Source of the DNA: CAYRXM01 sp964428175
GTDB lineage: Bacteria; Chloroflexota; Anaerolineae; JAFGEY01
Reading direction: 5' to 3'
Assembly: GCA_964428175.1 (NCBI GenBank)
Contig: CAYRXM010000025.1
Span: 1 to 39,998 of the forward strand
Length of the DNA stretch: 39,998 nt
Under the pieces are notes generated by a model. It was not told the origin of the DNA. It searched no databases and was given only the letters and a program-made list of their open reading frames with translations. Of the stretch, positions 25,628 to 33,803 are shown in pieces. Every line of letters begins with the position of its first letter. The stretch's first letter is position 1. A program made the position numbers and the translations under genes.

Positions 25628-26662
25628 ATGGCGCTGAGCAAGGGAACCCAACTGCACAAAAACCGTTATTTCATTTCCAGGCTGCTGGCTCGCGGTGGTT
25701 TTGGTTTTATCTACCTGGCACAAGACACGCAAACGGCTCGCCAGGTGGTGTTGAAAGAACTGATCAGATCGGAAGAGCACANNNNNNNNNNCAGCGATGC
25801 CCAGGCTGTGCGGCGCTTTGTCCGCGAAGGGCGCACCTTGCAGCGGCTCAAACACCCCAACATCGTCCGCGCCGAAGCCATGTTTAAGGAAAACGGCCAC
25901 CATTACCTGGTGCTCGAATACCTGGAAGGCGGGGTGCTCGCCGATTGGCTCAAGCGAGGACAAGGCATCAGCCTGCACCAGGCGATCACAATCACCCTGG
26001 CCCTGTGCAGCGCGGTGGGCTATCTGCACGAAATGGGCATTGTCCACTGCGATTTGCAGCCGGGCAATGTGCTCTTTGACGGGCGCGGGCAGCCCAAATT
26101 GATCGACCTGGGTATCGCTCACGTCGCCGACACGCTGGTTCACCGCACCTGGCAGACCGAGCGCGATCTGGCTATCGGAACCATATTTTACATGTCGCCC
26201 GAACAACTCGACGGGGTGAGAAATGATCCCCGCGTCGATCTGTATGCCCTGGGAGCGATGCTCTACGAAATGCTAGCAGGGCACTATTATGTCGACTTTG
26301 ACCTGCGCAGCACTCCCGGCGCGCGCGCCGACAACATCAACCGCGTGCGAAACGCGCAGCCCGAACCGATCAAGGGCGTGCCGGCCGAGGTGAACCGGGT
26401 GATTCTGCGCGCACTCTCCAAACTGCCCCAAGATCGCTACCCGACCGTCAAGGCGTTTGCCCACGAACTGACCCAGGTCTCATTGCCTTATCTTTCGCCG
26501 GCCGACGCCATTTACCTGGCTTCGCTGGGGGCCGAATATCGTGCCGAGATCGCGCTCCGGCCGCAGAGAGAAGAGCTGCCGCGCTGGGTCTGGATTACCC
26601 TGGTCCTGGCCAACCTGGGTATCATGCTGACTTTGGCTATTTTGCTTTTTACATTGATATGA
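25628..26662 (+). CDS. Atypical Ser/Thr protein kinase, C-terminal membrane anchor (interrupted by assembly gap)
   Basis: About 345 aa across a gap. The glycine loop (ARGGFGFIY) and the VLK lysine are present. The catalytic loop reads HCDLQPGN: the Asp and Asn remain, but Arg is Cys and the usual Lys is Gln. The DFG motif is DLG, and GTIFYMSPEQ is kept. One C-terminal helix (about 319-344, WITLVLANLGIMLTLAILL) anchors it. Residues 47-55 are unreliable: bases 25766-25781 are Illumina adapter and 25782-25791 are N, though the frame happens to stay open. The Gln change may weaken catalysis or mark a pseudokinase. The FHA gene follows after 3 nt, so the kinase and a phosphothreonine reader are made together. 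Confidence 0.85.
   Translation: MALSKGTQLHKNRYFISRLLARGGFGFIYLAQDTQTARQVVLKELIRSEEHXXXXSDAQAVRRFVREGRTLQRLKHPNIVRAEAMFKENGHHYLVLEYLEGGVLADWLKRGQGISLHQAITITLALCSAVGYLHEMGIVHCDLQPGNVLFDGRGQPKLIDLGIAHVADTLVHRTWQTERDLAIGTIFYMSPEQLDGVRNDPRVDLYALGAMLYEMLAGHYYVDFDLRSTPGARADNINRVRNAQPEPIKGVPAEVNRVILRALSKLPQDRYPTVKAFAHELTQVSLPYLSPADAIYLASLGAEYRAEIALRPQREELPRWVWITLVLANLGIMLTLAILLFTLI
25766..25791 (+). other. Illumina adapter plus 10-N scaffold gap
   Basis: AGATCGGAAGAGCACA at 25766-25781 is the start of the Illumina read-1 adapter, followed by ten N. Adapter read-through at a contig end was scaffolded in, so the true gap size and bases are unknown. Confidence 0.97.
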
Positions 26663-26665
26663 GCT

Positions 26666-27493
26666 ATGAACAAAAACATTGGGTGGATCAAGGCGATTGG
26701 CGGTGGATGGCTGGCCCTGGGTGCGGCGGCCATCGGTTGGGGGATGTGGACGCTGTTCAACCGCCCGGACGATGCTCTGTTTATTTCACCGTGGAGCGAG
26801 TTGTCGATCCTGGCCCTCGGCGTGGCTGCGTGCGTGGGCGGGCTGGGGCTGCTCTGGAAACGCGGCTGGGCGCAAGGCGTGACGGCATCGACGCATGCGC
26901 TGTTGTGCGTGTATGCGTTGGCCTTCTTGCCCCTGGCCTACGCCGAACGAGCAAACCGGCCCACATACGCGCTCGTGATCGGGCTGATCGGCCTCTCAAA
27001 CGCAATTCTTGCCCTGTTGATGAGCAGCGCCACCGTCAGCGAGGCGCTGTCTTGGCTGCCGCTGCAAACGGTTTACGTGCAAACCTCAAACTGTGCGTTC
27101 TGTGGCGCGCCGCTCGATCCCCAGACGGAGACATGCCCGCACTGTGAAGCGATACCGGGCATCGTTCGCGAGTACCTGGACAGCGAAACACCCCGCGCAT
27201 CGCTCGTCAGCGACGAAATCGGCGTCCAGTTCCCCATTGCTATGCCCGGTAAAACCCGGATCGGTCGCGAGCCAGCCCAAAACGAGATCAACCTCAACAA
27301 CCCGACCATTTCGCGCAACCATGCCTGGATCGAATATCAGAACGGTCATTTTGTGCTTTATGCGAGCGACGATGCCAACGGCACCTTTGTCAACGAGCAG
27401 CGCGTGCGCCGGCATGTATTGAGCAGCGGCGACGGGGTGCGCCTGGGCCGCATGCGATTCAGGTTCGTGATCGAAAACGTGCAAGGAAAATAG
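26666..27493 (+). CDS. Membrane protein with zinc ribbon and FHA domain
   Basis: 275 aa. About four hydrophobic helices fill the first 125 residues. A zinc ribbon (CAFC...CPHC, about 147-165) follows, and then a FHA domain (about 190-270) with IGREP, SRNHAWIE and DDANGTFVNE, the conserved phosphothreonine-pocket signatures. FHA domains bind phosphothreonine peptides, so this is the likely reader for the kinase encoded 3 nt upstream. The tubulin-like gene starts 2 nt after its stop, making a tight three-gene operon. Confidence 0.9.
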   Translation: MNKNIGWIKAIGGGWLALGAAAIGWGMWTLFNRPDDALFISPWSELSILALGVAACVGGLGLLWKRGWAQGVTASTHALLCVYALAFLPLAYAERANRPTYALVIGLIGLSNAILALLMSSATVSEALSWLPLQTVYVQTSNCAFCGAPLDPQTETCPHCEAIPGIVREYLDSETPRASLVSDEIGVQFPIAMPGKTRIGREPAQNEINLNNPTISRNHAWIEYQNGHFVLYASDDANGTFVNEQRVRRHVLSSGDGVRLGRMRFRFVIENVQGK

Positions 27494-27495
27494 TC

Positions 27496-30360
27496 ATGCC
27501 CGAACTCCAAGTCAGCATTGTGATCGGCGCCGGACAACGCGCCCGGCGCGCCGTGGGGCAGTTTGCGCGCTGCCTGGTCGAGCAGAGATTGCAGCACACC
27601 TGCATTTTGCCCATCTTGCTGGACAAACCGCAGCCCGAAACTCCGGCCCCAGCGCCGGAGGGCGCGTTTCACCTCTGGCTCCACCCTCCCCAATTCGACG
27701 ACCAGGCATGGCCGCACTGGCTTCCCACGGCGCTGATCGACCTGCCCCCCGCACAGCGCGAATGCACCCGGGCCTGGGCCAAGGCCGCTTTTCACCAGCA
27801 AGCCGACACCATCCAGGAATTTCTGGTCGATCGCATTCCCCGCCTGAGCGCGCTCGACACCGTCTCGCGGTTACGCGAGCCGCGGTTACGCGAGCCACAG
27901 TTACGCGAGAGGGGATATACACTGGCGGCGGGCACAGACATCGACATCTATATCCTCGCCGATTTAACCGATCCGCTGGGCAGCAGCGTGTTCATCGAAT
28001 CGGCCTGCCTGCTCGACCTGGTGTGCCGCCAACTGGGACTTGTGCCGCGCATGGCTGGCCTGCTGTTCCTGCCAAGCGCCACCTCGCCCGCGCCGGCAGA
28101 AGAGGCGATGGCTTATGCCGCGCTCAAGGAACTGGAATACGCCAACACGGCCGGCATGTGGGGTGAAAAACTGGGGACGGCCGGCCTGGGCACGCAGCGC
28201 ACCGCGCGCGGATCGGGCGGGCTGTTTGATATGGGCTGTTATCTGCTCGACACGGTCAACGAATCCGGCTATACCTTGAAAGACGAATTGCAGCAGGTCG
28301 AAATCGCTGCCGAATGGCTGTGTGCGATGATCTTGCAGGGTGTCGCGGCAACCCTGCGACGCAAACTCGACCCGCGCTATCGCGCCGCGAAACTGGGCGG
28401 CAAGTCTCGCGGCTATGCCGGCGTGGGGCTGACCGTGCGTTATACGCCCACAGCAGAACTTGCCGACTGGGCCGCCGCGCGGCTGGCCGGCGACGTGCTC
28501 TCCAGGCTGGTCGATTCGCAGCCGCAGACCGAAATCGCCCGGCACGTCGGCGCATTGTTCGAGCGCCTCGGTCTTTCGGCCGATGTGCTCGAAACACGCC
28601 TGCGCCACCAAACCGTGCCCGGCATCGAGGCCGAACTTGCCCCGCTGCTCCGCAGCACACCGGGCAATCTCGAACTGCGCACCCGCCAGGTATTGCGCAC
28701 CGTCCGCGACAAATACCTGTCGCAGATCGGCGAGCAGCTCGATCGTGTGCTGGTCAGGAGCAGCGACGAAATGGAGGATGCGATCAATTTTGCCGTGCGC
28801 ATCCTCCTCGAAGATATGCCCCTGGGCGGGTTGAACGCTGCACGCGCGCTGCTCGACGCGCTGCGCAGCCGTATCGCTGAGCAGCAGGCCGCCGTGAAGG
28901 TGCAGCGACAGCAGCATAGTTCCAGGCTCAAACGCGCCGTCGACACGGTTAGCACCGCTTTTTATGCGCTGCGCACCGCGCGCATGCGCCTGCCGCCCTG
29001 GCAGGTTGCCATGATCTGGGCCTTGAGCGCAGTGGCCATCCCGCTCTTTTCCGGCATCCAGATCGCGCGCGCGTCCTTTATGGCCGCCCCTCTCGCCAGC
29101 CTGTCGACCGAGGCCATCTTGTTGGGCGGCGTGATCGTCGTTTTGGGGCTGTGGGCGGTGCAGATGTTCCGGCAGTTGCACCGGGTCAACCGCCAGCATG
29201 CCGCGCTGGTGCGCGAACGTTTCACGCTCGAGAGCGCGCCGCTGATCAGCAAGACGATGCAGCGGTTGTACGCCTCGGCCCAGGCCCACATCGACATGGC
29301 CGAAAAGAGGCGGGCTGCCCTGGCCGAGCAGTTTGCGTGTGCGCTGGACGGCCTGCGCGCCGACCAGGCGCGTCACAAACAGGCCCTGCTCGATCAGGCC
29401 GGATCGGGCGTGCGTCTGTCGCTCATCGAGGGACGGCGCGCAGAGGCTTTTTACCAACAGTTCGTTCTCGACCAGGGCAGCCGGCGAGTCGGACAGCTTG
29501 CCGCACAAATCAACGCGCTGACCCTGGGTTTTGTCGAGCGGGCCGGGCAGAGCGCCGACCGGCAGGATGGCGACGTGCCGGCCGCGGAATGGATTCGAAA
29601 AAACATGGTGCAGGCGACCATGCCGCTTGTCGAGCAGCAACTGGCCCGGCTGGGAGGGATCGATCTGCTGGCAGAGGACGAGGCGGGCGTCGACGCGACG
29701 CTGGCGGCGCTTTCAAGAGAGACACAACCGTGGTGGAATTTCAAACCGGCCCTGATCCGACGGGTCAAGACACAGCGGGCAAGCCTGTTCTGCGGCGCAG
29801 CCGAGCGGACGCCGCGCGGCGTCACCGCAATGCCGGGCGCAGAGCCGCACGCGCTGCTCGCGCTGACCGTGCATTATGGGCTGCCGCTGTTGGCACTGGG
29901 CCGCATCGACGAGTATCGCGCGCATTACGTCGAAGCGCTTCAGCACGGCAGGCTCCCCCTGCACAGCACCTCGGCTCTGGTCCTGACCGATGACCCGCTG
30001 ACGCCGCACCGCCGCGGCCAGCTTGAACCATCGACGCTGTTTGCCGCGGCCCTGGCTCTGGGCATTATCCGGCGCGACGCCGAGGGTCACTATCTGGTTC
30101 CGCACAGCAAGCAGAGCTGGCTGCGCTTGAGTGAAGACAAATCGCACGCGGTAGCGATCATGGGCATGCACGACAAAGCCTGCCAGGAAGTGCAGAAACG
30201 GCTGAACGCACGCATTGGGGAAAAAGGCAAGGCCGCCATCCACGCCATTCTGGACGAGTATATGGCCGTGGTGCCGGATTTGGAAGACTGGCAGGTGCGG
30301 GGCATCGTCGATCTGGAACGCGCCTGTGGTTTTGAATTCGACAACGATCTGGATGTATAA
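27496..30360 (+). CDS. Divergent tubulin-like (Tubulin_2-type) membrane protein
   Basis: 954 aa. It opens with VSIVIGAGQRARRAV, in the place of the glycine-rich first loop of the Tubulin_2 family. At about 150-170, LADLTDPLGSSVFIESA stands where relatives have a GGTGSG-like nucleotide loop, and AYAALKELEYANT follows as in that family. The C-terminal third has VHYGLPLLALGRIDEYRAHY and PLHS, also like that family. Both nucleotide loops are altered, so GTP use is doubtful. A coiled region and two transmembrane helices (about 508-560) sit in the middle, an unusual addition. A 5-residue repeat RLREP occurs three times at about 125-139. It probably forms or scaffolds a membrane assembly controlled by the kinase and FHA proteins; that is inference. 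Confidence 0.65.
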   Translation: MPELQVSIVIGAGQRARRAVGQFARCLVEQRLQHTCILPILLDKPQPETPAPAPEGAFHLWLHPPQFDDQAWPHWLPTALIDLPPAQRECTRAWAKAAFHQQADTIQEFLVDRIPRLSALDTVSRLREPRLREPQLRERGYTLAAGTDIDIYILADLTDPLGSSVFIESACLLDLVCRQLGLVPRMAGLLFLPSATSPAPAEEAMAYAALKELEYANTAGMWGEKLGTAGLGTQRTARGSGGLFDMGCYLLDTVNESGYTLKDELQQVEIAAEWLCAMILQGVAATLRRKLDPRYRAAKLGGKSRGYAGVGLTVRYTPTAELADWAAARLAGDVLSRLVDSQPQTEIARHVGALFERLGLSADVLETRLRHQTVPGIEAELAPLLRSTPGNLELRTRQVLRTVRDKYLSQIGEQLDRVLVRSSDEMEDAINFAVRILLEDMPLGGLNAARALLDALRSRIAEQQAAVKVQRQQHSSRLKRAVDTVSTAFYALRTARMRLPPWQVAMIWALSAVAIPLFSGIQIARASFMAAPLASLSTEAILLGGVIVVLGLWAVQMFRQLHRVNRQHAALVRERFTLESAPLISKTMQRLYASAQAHIDMAEKRRAALAEQFACALDGLRADQARHKQALLDQAGSGVRLSLIEGRRAEAFYQQFVLDQGSRRVGQLAAQINALTLGFVERAGQSADRQDGDVPAAEWIRKNMVQATMPLVEQQLARLGGIDLLAEDEAGVDATLAALSRETQPWWNFKPALIRRVKTQRASLFCGAAERTPRGVTAMPGAEPHALLALTVHYGLPLLALGRIDEYRAHYVEALQHGRLPLHSTSALVLTDDPLTPHRRGQLEPSTLFAAALALGIIRRDAEGHYLVPHSKQSWLRLSEDKSHAVAIMGMHDKACQEVQKRLNARIGEKGKAAIHAILDEYMAVVPDLEDWQVRGIVDLERACGFEFDNDLDV
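27868..27912 (+). repeat. Three in-frame 15-bp tandem repeats
   Basis: CGGTTACGCGAGCCG and two near-copies lie head to tail and encode RLREP, RLREP, QLRER inside the tubulin-like protein. Each unit uses TTA for Leu, which looks out of place beside the CTG/CTC-rich coding sequence around it, suggesting recent expansion. Confidence 0.9.
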
Positions 30361-30368
30361 AAAGCAGT

Positions 30369-32303
30369 TTATTGAGCGGGTTTGTAAACCGGCAGCAAAA
30401 AGGTAAACTTGCTGCCTCGGTTCACTTCACTGTCTACCCAGATGCGCCCGCCGTGCTGTTCGACAATCGTCCGCGCGATTGCCAGCCCCAGGCCGGTGCC
30501 GGGAATGTCCTCCGTCTCCGGGCGCTTGATCCGCACAAACTTTTCAAACAATGCCCCTTGGTCGGTCGCCGAGATGCCAATCCCCGAATCCTGAACGTGA
30601 ACCAGAATTTGCCCGTCGTGCTCTTCGGTCGATACGCGGATGTGGCCCCGTTCCGGCGTGTACTTGATGGCATTGCCGACCAGGTTTTTGACCACCTGCC
30701 CCAGCCGGATGCGGTTTCCCAGCACCGGCGACAACCCCGAACTGAGCGAAAGCGCCAGTTGTTGTTTTTTGGCCGCCGTGTATCCGCGCAGCACCTCAAC
30801 CGATTCAAAAATGATCGCCTCCAGGTCAATTGGCGTCATCTCGAATTCGACGCCGCGTTCGATGCGGCTGAGATCGAGCAGATCGGTGATCAGCTCGGTA
30901 ATGTCGGCTACATTGTGACGAATCTTGTTGGCAAAGGCGGTTTGCTGTGGGGTGAGCGGCCCGACCATTTCGAGCAGGTCGACAAAGCCACGGATGGCGG
31001 TGAGCGGCGAGCGCAGATCGTGGGAAACCGTGGACACAAACTCGTTCTTGAGCGATTCCAGCTCTTTGAAATAGGTCACATCTTGCATCATGACCACAAA
31101 ACCCACGTCGACGATGGCGGTCAGGTGAGCGTTAAAGGTGCGCCCGTCTTTGCCGGGCACTTCGACGCGCGAGTCGGCGCAGACATCGACCGCCTGATCA
31201 AAGAGCGAGCGCAGTTCTTGCGGCAATTCCAGCTCGTCGATCCGCCGTTCGATAACCTTGTCGATTTGCCAGCCCAGGATGCCGGCTGCGGCCTGGTTGA
31301 GCAGCAGCACGCGCCGCTCCGAATCTGTGACCAGGACGCCATCTGTCGTGCCGGTCAGAATGGCTTCCAGTTTGCCTCGCGCATCGCGGATATCGTTAAA
31401 CAAGCGTGCGTTTTGAATGGCAATCGCAGCATAGTCGGCCAGCGCAGAAAGCAGGTGCAGTGTTCCACTGCCAAACGTGCGGTCGGAGAGACGATAATCG
31501 ACATTGAGCACGCCAATCGCGCGCCCGCCGATCTTGATCGGCACGGCCATCAGCGACCGGACCAGGTAGGCCGTCTTGACCTTGTGCTCGCCGCTGTTGA
31601 TCACGATCGGCTCGCCGCTCTTGATCACCGCTCCGGCCATGCTGTCGTCGACGCGCAAGCGCAGGCTGCGCGCTTGTCGCTCTTCCAGCCCTTTGGCCGC
31701 GCACACGTACAACTCGTTCGTCTTGTCATCGACGAGCATCAGCCAGCCTTCTTCGGCCCCGGTGAGGTAGACGGCCGCGTCAACGAGGCGGCTGAACAGG
31801 GTGTCAAGGTCGAGTTCGGCCGTAACCGACTTGCCCATGCTGTACAGGATGTTCAGTTCTTTGACCCGCGCTTCGAGCTGGCGGTTGCTGGCGATCAGGC
31901 GCTCGGTCAGCTCGTCGCGCTCGCGGCGCAGGCGGCCCTCGTATAGCGCCCTGTCGATGGCGGCCAGCATCTCGTCGACCTGAAAGGGTTTTTGCACGTA
32001 ATCCCGGACCCCCAGTCGGAACACGCGGATCACCAGGTCTTCGGAGCCGTGAAAGGTCATCAGGATTGCGGGGATGTCTTTGTGCTGGGCCTTGAGCGCT
32101 TCCAGCACCTCGACGCCGGTCATGCGGGGCATTTGCATGTCGAGCAGGATCAAATCTGGGGATTCGGTCAAAGCGCGGTTCAACCCTTCCACGCCGTCGC
32201 TTGCGGTGAGGGGAATATAGCCATTGGGCTTGAGCACGTAATCGACAATAAACTTTATGTTTTCAGGGCCGTCGTCGACCACCAAAACACGTTCGCTGGT
32301 CAT
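30369..32303 (-). CDS. Hybrid sensor histidine kinase (REC-GAF-PAS-HisKA-HATPase)
   Basis: 644-aa cytoplasmic kinase. An N-terminal receiver domain (D55, K105) is followed by a coiled linker, a GAF domain (about 157-300), a PAS domain (about 310-410), HisKA (phospho-acceptor H428 in SHDLRSPLTAIRG) and a HATPase domain with N box NLVGNAIKY, G1 DSGIGIS and G2 GTGLGLAIAR. There are no membrane helices, so signals arrive by phosphotransfer to the receiver and by small-molecule or redox sensing through GAF/PAS. GAGGAG lies 7 nt before the ATG, and a promoter is visible at 32341-32369. No cognate output regulator is adjacent. It converges with the tubulin-like gene, with 8 nt between stops. Confidence 0.95.
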   Translation of the reverse strand: MTSERVLVVDDGPENIKFIVDYVLKPNGYIPLTASDGVEGLNRALTESPDLILLDMQMPRMTGVEVLEALKAQHKDIPAILMTFHGSEDLVIRVFRLGVRDYVQKPFQVDEMLAAIDRALYEGRLRRERDELTERLIASNRQLEARVKELNILYSMGKSVTAELDLDTLFSRLVDAAVYLTGAEEGWLMLVDDKTNELYVCAAKGLEERQARSLRLRVDDSMAGAVIKSGEPIVINSGEHKVKTAYLVRSLMAVPIKIGGRAIGVLNVDYRLSDRTFGSGTLHLLSALADYAAIAIQNARLFNDIRDARGKLEAILTGTTDGVLVTDSERRVLLLNQAAAGILGWQIDKVIERRIDELELPQELRSLFDQAVDVCADSRVEVPGKDGRTFNAHLTAIVDVGFVVMMQDVTYFKELESLKNEFVSTVSHDLRSPLTAIRGFVDLLEMVGPLTPQQTAFANKIRHNVADITELITDLLDLSRIERGVEFEMTPIDLEAIIFESVEVLRGYTAAKKQQLALSLSSGLSPVLGNRIRLGQVVKNLVGNAIKYTPERGHIRVSTEEHDGQILVHVQDSGIGISATDQGALFEKFVRIKRPETEDIPGTGLGLAIARTIVEQHGGRIWVDSEVNRGSKFTFLLPVYKPAQ

Positions 32304-32340
32304 GTGCCGTCTCCTCGATCATTTTCCCCCACTGGGTATG

Positions 32341-32369
32341 ATTTTATCAAAAGATGCCAAATTGGGCAA
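32341..32369 (-). promoter_or_regulatory. Promoter of the hybrid histidine kinase gene
   Basis: On the - strand TTGCCC (32364-32369), a 17-bp spacer and TAAAAT (32341-32346), with initiation near 32334, about 31 nt before the ATG. Confidence 0.65.
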
Positions 32370-32387
32370 GCATCGGCTGGTCTTTTT

Positions 32388-32416
32388 TTGTGTTCTCATC
32401 CAATCAATGTTACAAT
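32388..32416 (+). promoter_or_regulatory. Promoter of the alpha/beta hydrolase gene
   Basis: TTGTGT (32388-32393), a 17-bp spacer and TACAAT (32411-32416). The leader would be about 93 nt. It diverges from the histidine kinase promoter, with only 18 bp between the two -35 boxes. Confidence 0.65.
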
Positions 32417-32515
32417 GCCTGCATAATGGGATGTTTGTGAGGACACGGGGCGGGCAACCGGGTGATGGTCAAGGAATAGCGCATCGATTTTCTCAAAATG
32501 TGAAGGAGCATTGCT

Positions 32516-33184
32516 ATGCCACAAAAGGAAAAGACGTTCAAAACCAAAATCGAGCTGCCAGCGCGGCTCAAGTATTTGCTCTATCTGCCCAAGGGATACG
32601 ACAAGGACGGCGAAAAAAAATGGCCGCTGATCGTGTTCCTGCACGGTATGGGCGAGCGCGGCGACGACCTGGAAAAGGTCAAAGTACACGGCCCGGCCAA
32701 GCTTTTGGAGACCGAGGACTGGGACTTTGTTGTCGTCTCGCCGCAGTGCCCGTCCAACTCGTTCTGGCCGGCGGAAACGGCCGCGTTGAACGCTCTGCTG
32801 GATGATGTGCTTGAAAAATATGCCGTCGACCCGGCCCGCGTTTACCTGACCGGGTTGAGCATGGGCGGCTATGGCACCTGGCAGTGGGCCATCGAGCGGC
32901 CGGACCGCTTTGCCGCCATCGCTCCTATTTGCGGCGGTTCGATGTTTTACACCGGCCTGGTCGAGCGGGTCAGCGCGCTCAGGGACGTGCCGGTGTGGGC
33001 CTTTCACGGCGCGCGCGACCCGGTGGTGCCGCTCCACGAAAGCGCCAACCTGGTCTACGCGCTCAAGCAGGCCGGCAGCAAGGCCAAATTCACCATCTAT
33101 CCCGAGGCCGATCACGATGCCTGGACGGAAACCTACAGCAACCCCAAGCTGTACAAGTGGTTTTTGAAACACGCCAAGTCATAG
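32516..33184 (+). CDS. Alpha/beta hydrolase (phospholipase/carboxylesterase type)
   Basis: 222-aa serine hydrolase with a full catalytic triad: S115 in GLSMGGYGTW, D168 in GARDPVVP and H200 in EADHDAW, plus the oxyanion region FLHGMGERGDD. There is no signal peptide. The compact fold and motif spacing match the predicted-peptidase/esterase group related to PHB depolymerases and phospholipase/carboxylesterases. The natural ester is unknown. AAGGAG precedes the ATG by 8 nt. The trp operon promoter starts 15 nt after its stop. Confidence 0.9.
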   Translation: MPQKEKTFKTKIELPARLKYLLYLPKGYDKDGEKKWPLIVFLHGMGERGDDLEKVKVHGPAKLLETEDWDFVVVSPQCPSNSFWPAETAALNALLDDVLEKYAVDPARVYLTGLSMGGYGTWQWAIERPDRFAAIAPICGGSMFYTGLVERVSALRDVPVWAFHGARDPVVPLHESANLVYALKQAGSKAKFTIYPEADHDAWTETYSNPKLYKWFLKHAKS

Positions 33185-33199
33185 CGAGCGAAACGCAAT

Positions 33200-33228
33200 T
33201 TGACATTTCTCGTTCTCTGCGTTATAAT
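33200..33228 (+). promoter_or_regulatory. Consensus sigma-A promoter of the trp operon
   Basis: TTGACA (33200-33205), a 17-bp spacer and TATAAT (33223-33228) give a perfect match at both boxes and in spacing. Initiation near 33235 starts the T-box leader. Such a strong promoter fits an operon controlled by attenuation rather than by initiation. Confidence 0.93.
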
Positions 33229-33249
33229 CTGTCCCACATCAACCAACAG

Positions 33250-33616
33250 CGTCGAACCGGAAGAGTAGCTTTTGGGCGCGCGTCAGAGAGGCAGACCTTG
33301 TGGTGCAAGTCTGCTCGCAAGCGACAAAGGTGAATGGGCCGGGGAGCTGCCAGCCCGAAGGAGAGTAGGGCTGGCCGGAGAGGCTACCGTTATCGCGGCC
33401 AGGGGTATCAACTGAACCCAGGATGAACTGGGCCAGGGGCGTACCCGCAAGAGTGGGGCTGGCTATGTCTTTCAAACGCGCTCAACCGGGCGCGTTTTTG
33501 CGTTTTGAAGGCATCCAGGCCGGCCCAATCGAGGTGGTACCACGGGAGCGAAACAAGCGCGTCTCGTCCTCAACGGGAGATTTTTTCTCCTATTGAAGAC
33601 GGGGCGCGCTTTTTTT
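33250..33616 (+). ncRNA. Tryptophan T-box riboswitch leader
   Basis: A T-box leader that pairs with tRNA-Trp and reads through only when the tRNA is uncharged. Visible parts: AGAGAG (33286-33291) and the distal stem-I loop with GCAGAC/GTCTGC arms; specifier GAA-TGG (TGG at 33335-33337, tryptophan); stem-II sequences (about 33340-33460); a stem-III hairpin AAACGCGC/GCGCGTTT (33474-33497); the antiterminator GAGGTGGTACCACGG (33531-33545), whose TGGT bulge pairs with the tRNA acceptor end; and the terminator. The specifier agrees with the trpE-G-D-S-C-F genes downstream. The exact 5' edge is uncertain. Confidence 0.9.
33556..33616 (+). terminator. Regulated terminator of the Trp T-box
   Basis: AGCGCGTCTCGTCC... 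(from 33556) pairs with ...AGACGGGGCGCGCT (to 33610) with two G-U pairs and one mismatch. An inner hairpin GGAGA/TCTCC is nested within it, and seven T follow (33610-33616). Its 5' arm overlaps the 3' side of the T-box antiterminator, as required for switching. Confidence 0.88.
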
Positions 33617-33622
33617 CAAGTA

Positions 33623-33779
33623 GATACGGAGTAACTGCTCAGGGGGTGTCAGAAACCAGGTTTTTATGAACATTTAAGCAGCTTTGTGTTATTTGACGAT
33701 TCAGCTTTTGATCAAAAGGTATCGTTTTATATCAAAAACCTGGTTTCTCGCCGCTCAGGCTGAGCAGTTACGATACGGA
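33623..33779 (+). mobile_element. 141-bp MITE with 8-bp target duplication
   Basis: The element spans 33631-33771, with perfect 12-bp terminal inverted repeats GTAACTGCTCAG/CTGAGCAGTTAC and inner inverted arms AGAAACCAGGTTTTT and AAAAACCTGGTTTCT. The flanks are identical: GATACGGA at 33623-33630 and 33772-33779, an 8-bp target-site duplication. The AT-rich core encodes no protein. It lies between the T-box terminator and trpE. The transposase family that moved it cannot be named from this. Confidence 0.9.
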
Positions 33780-33803
33780 AACAGTAGATAAGGAATGGGC
33801 AAC

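Noticed and set aside
33474..33497. Independent terminator upstream of the T-box antiterminator
   Set aside because: The stem and T-run look like a terminator, but the position fits T-box stem III.
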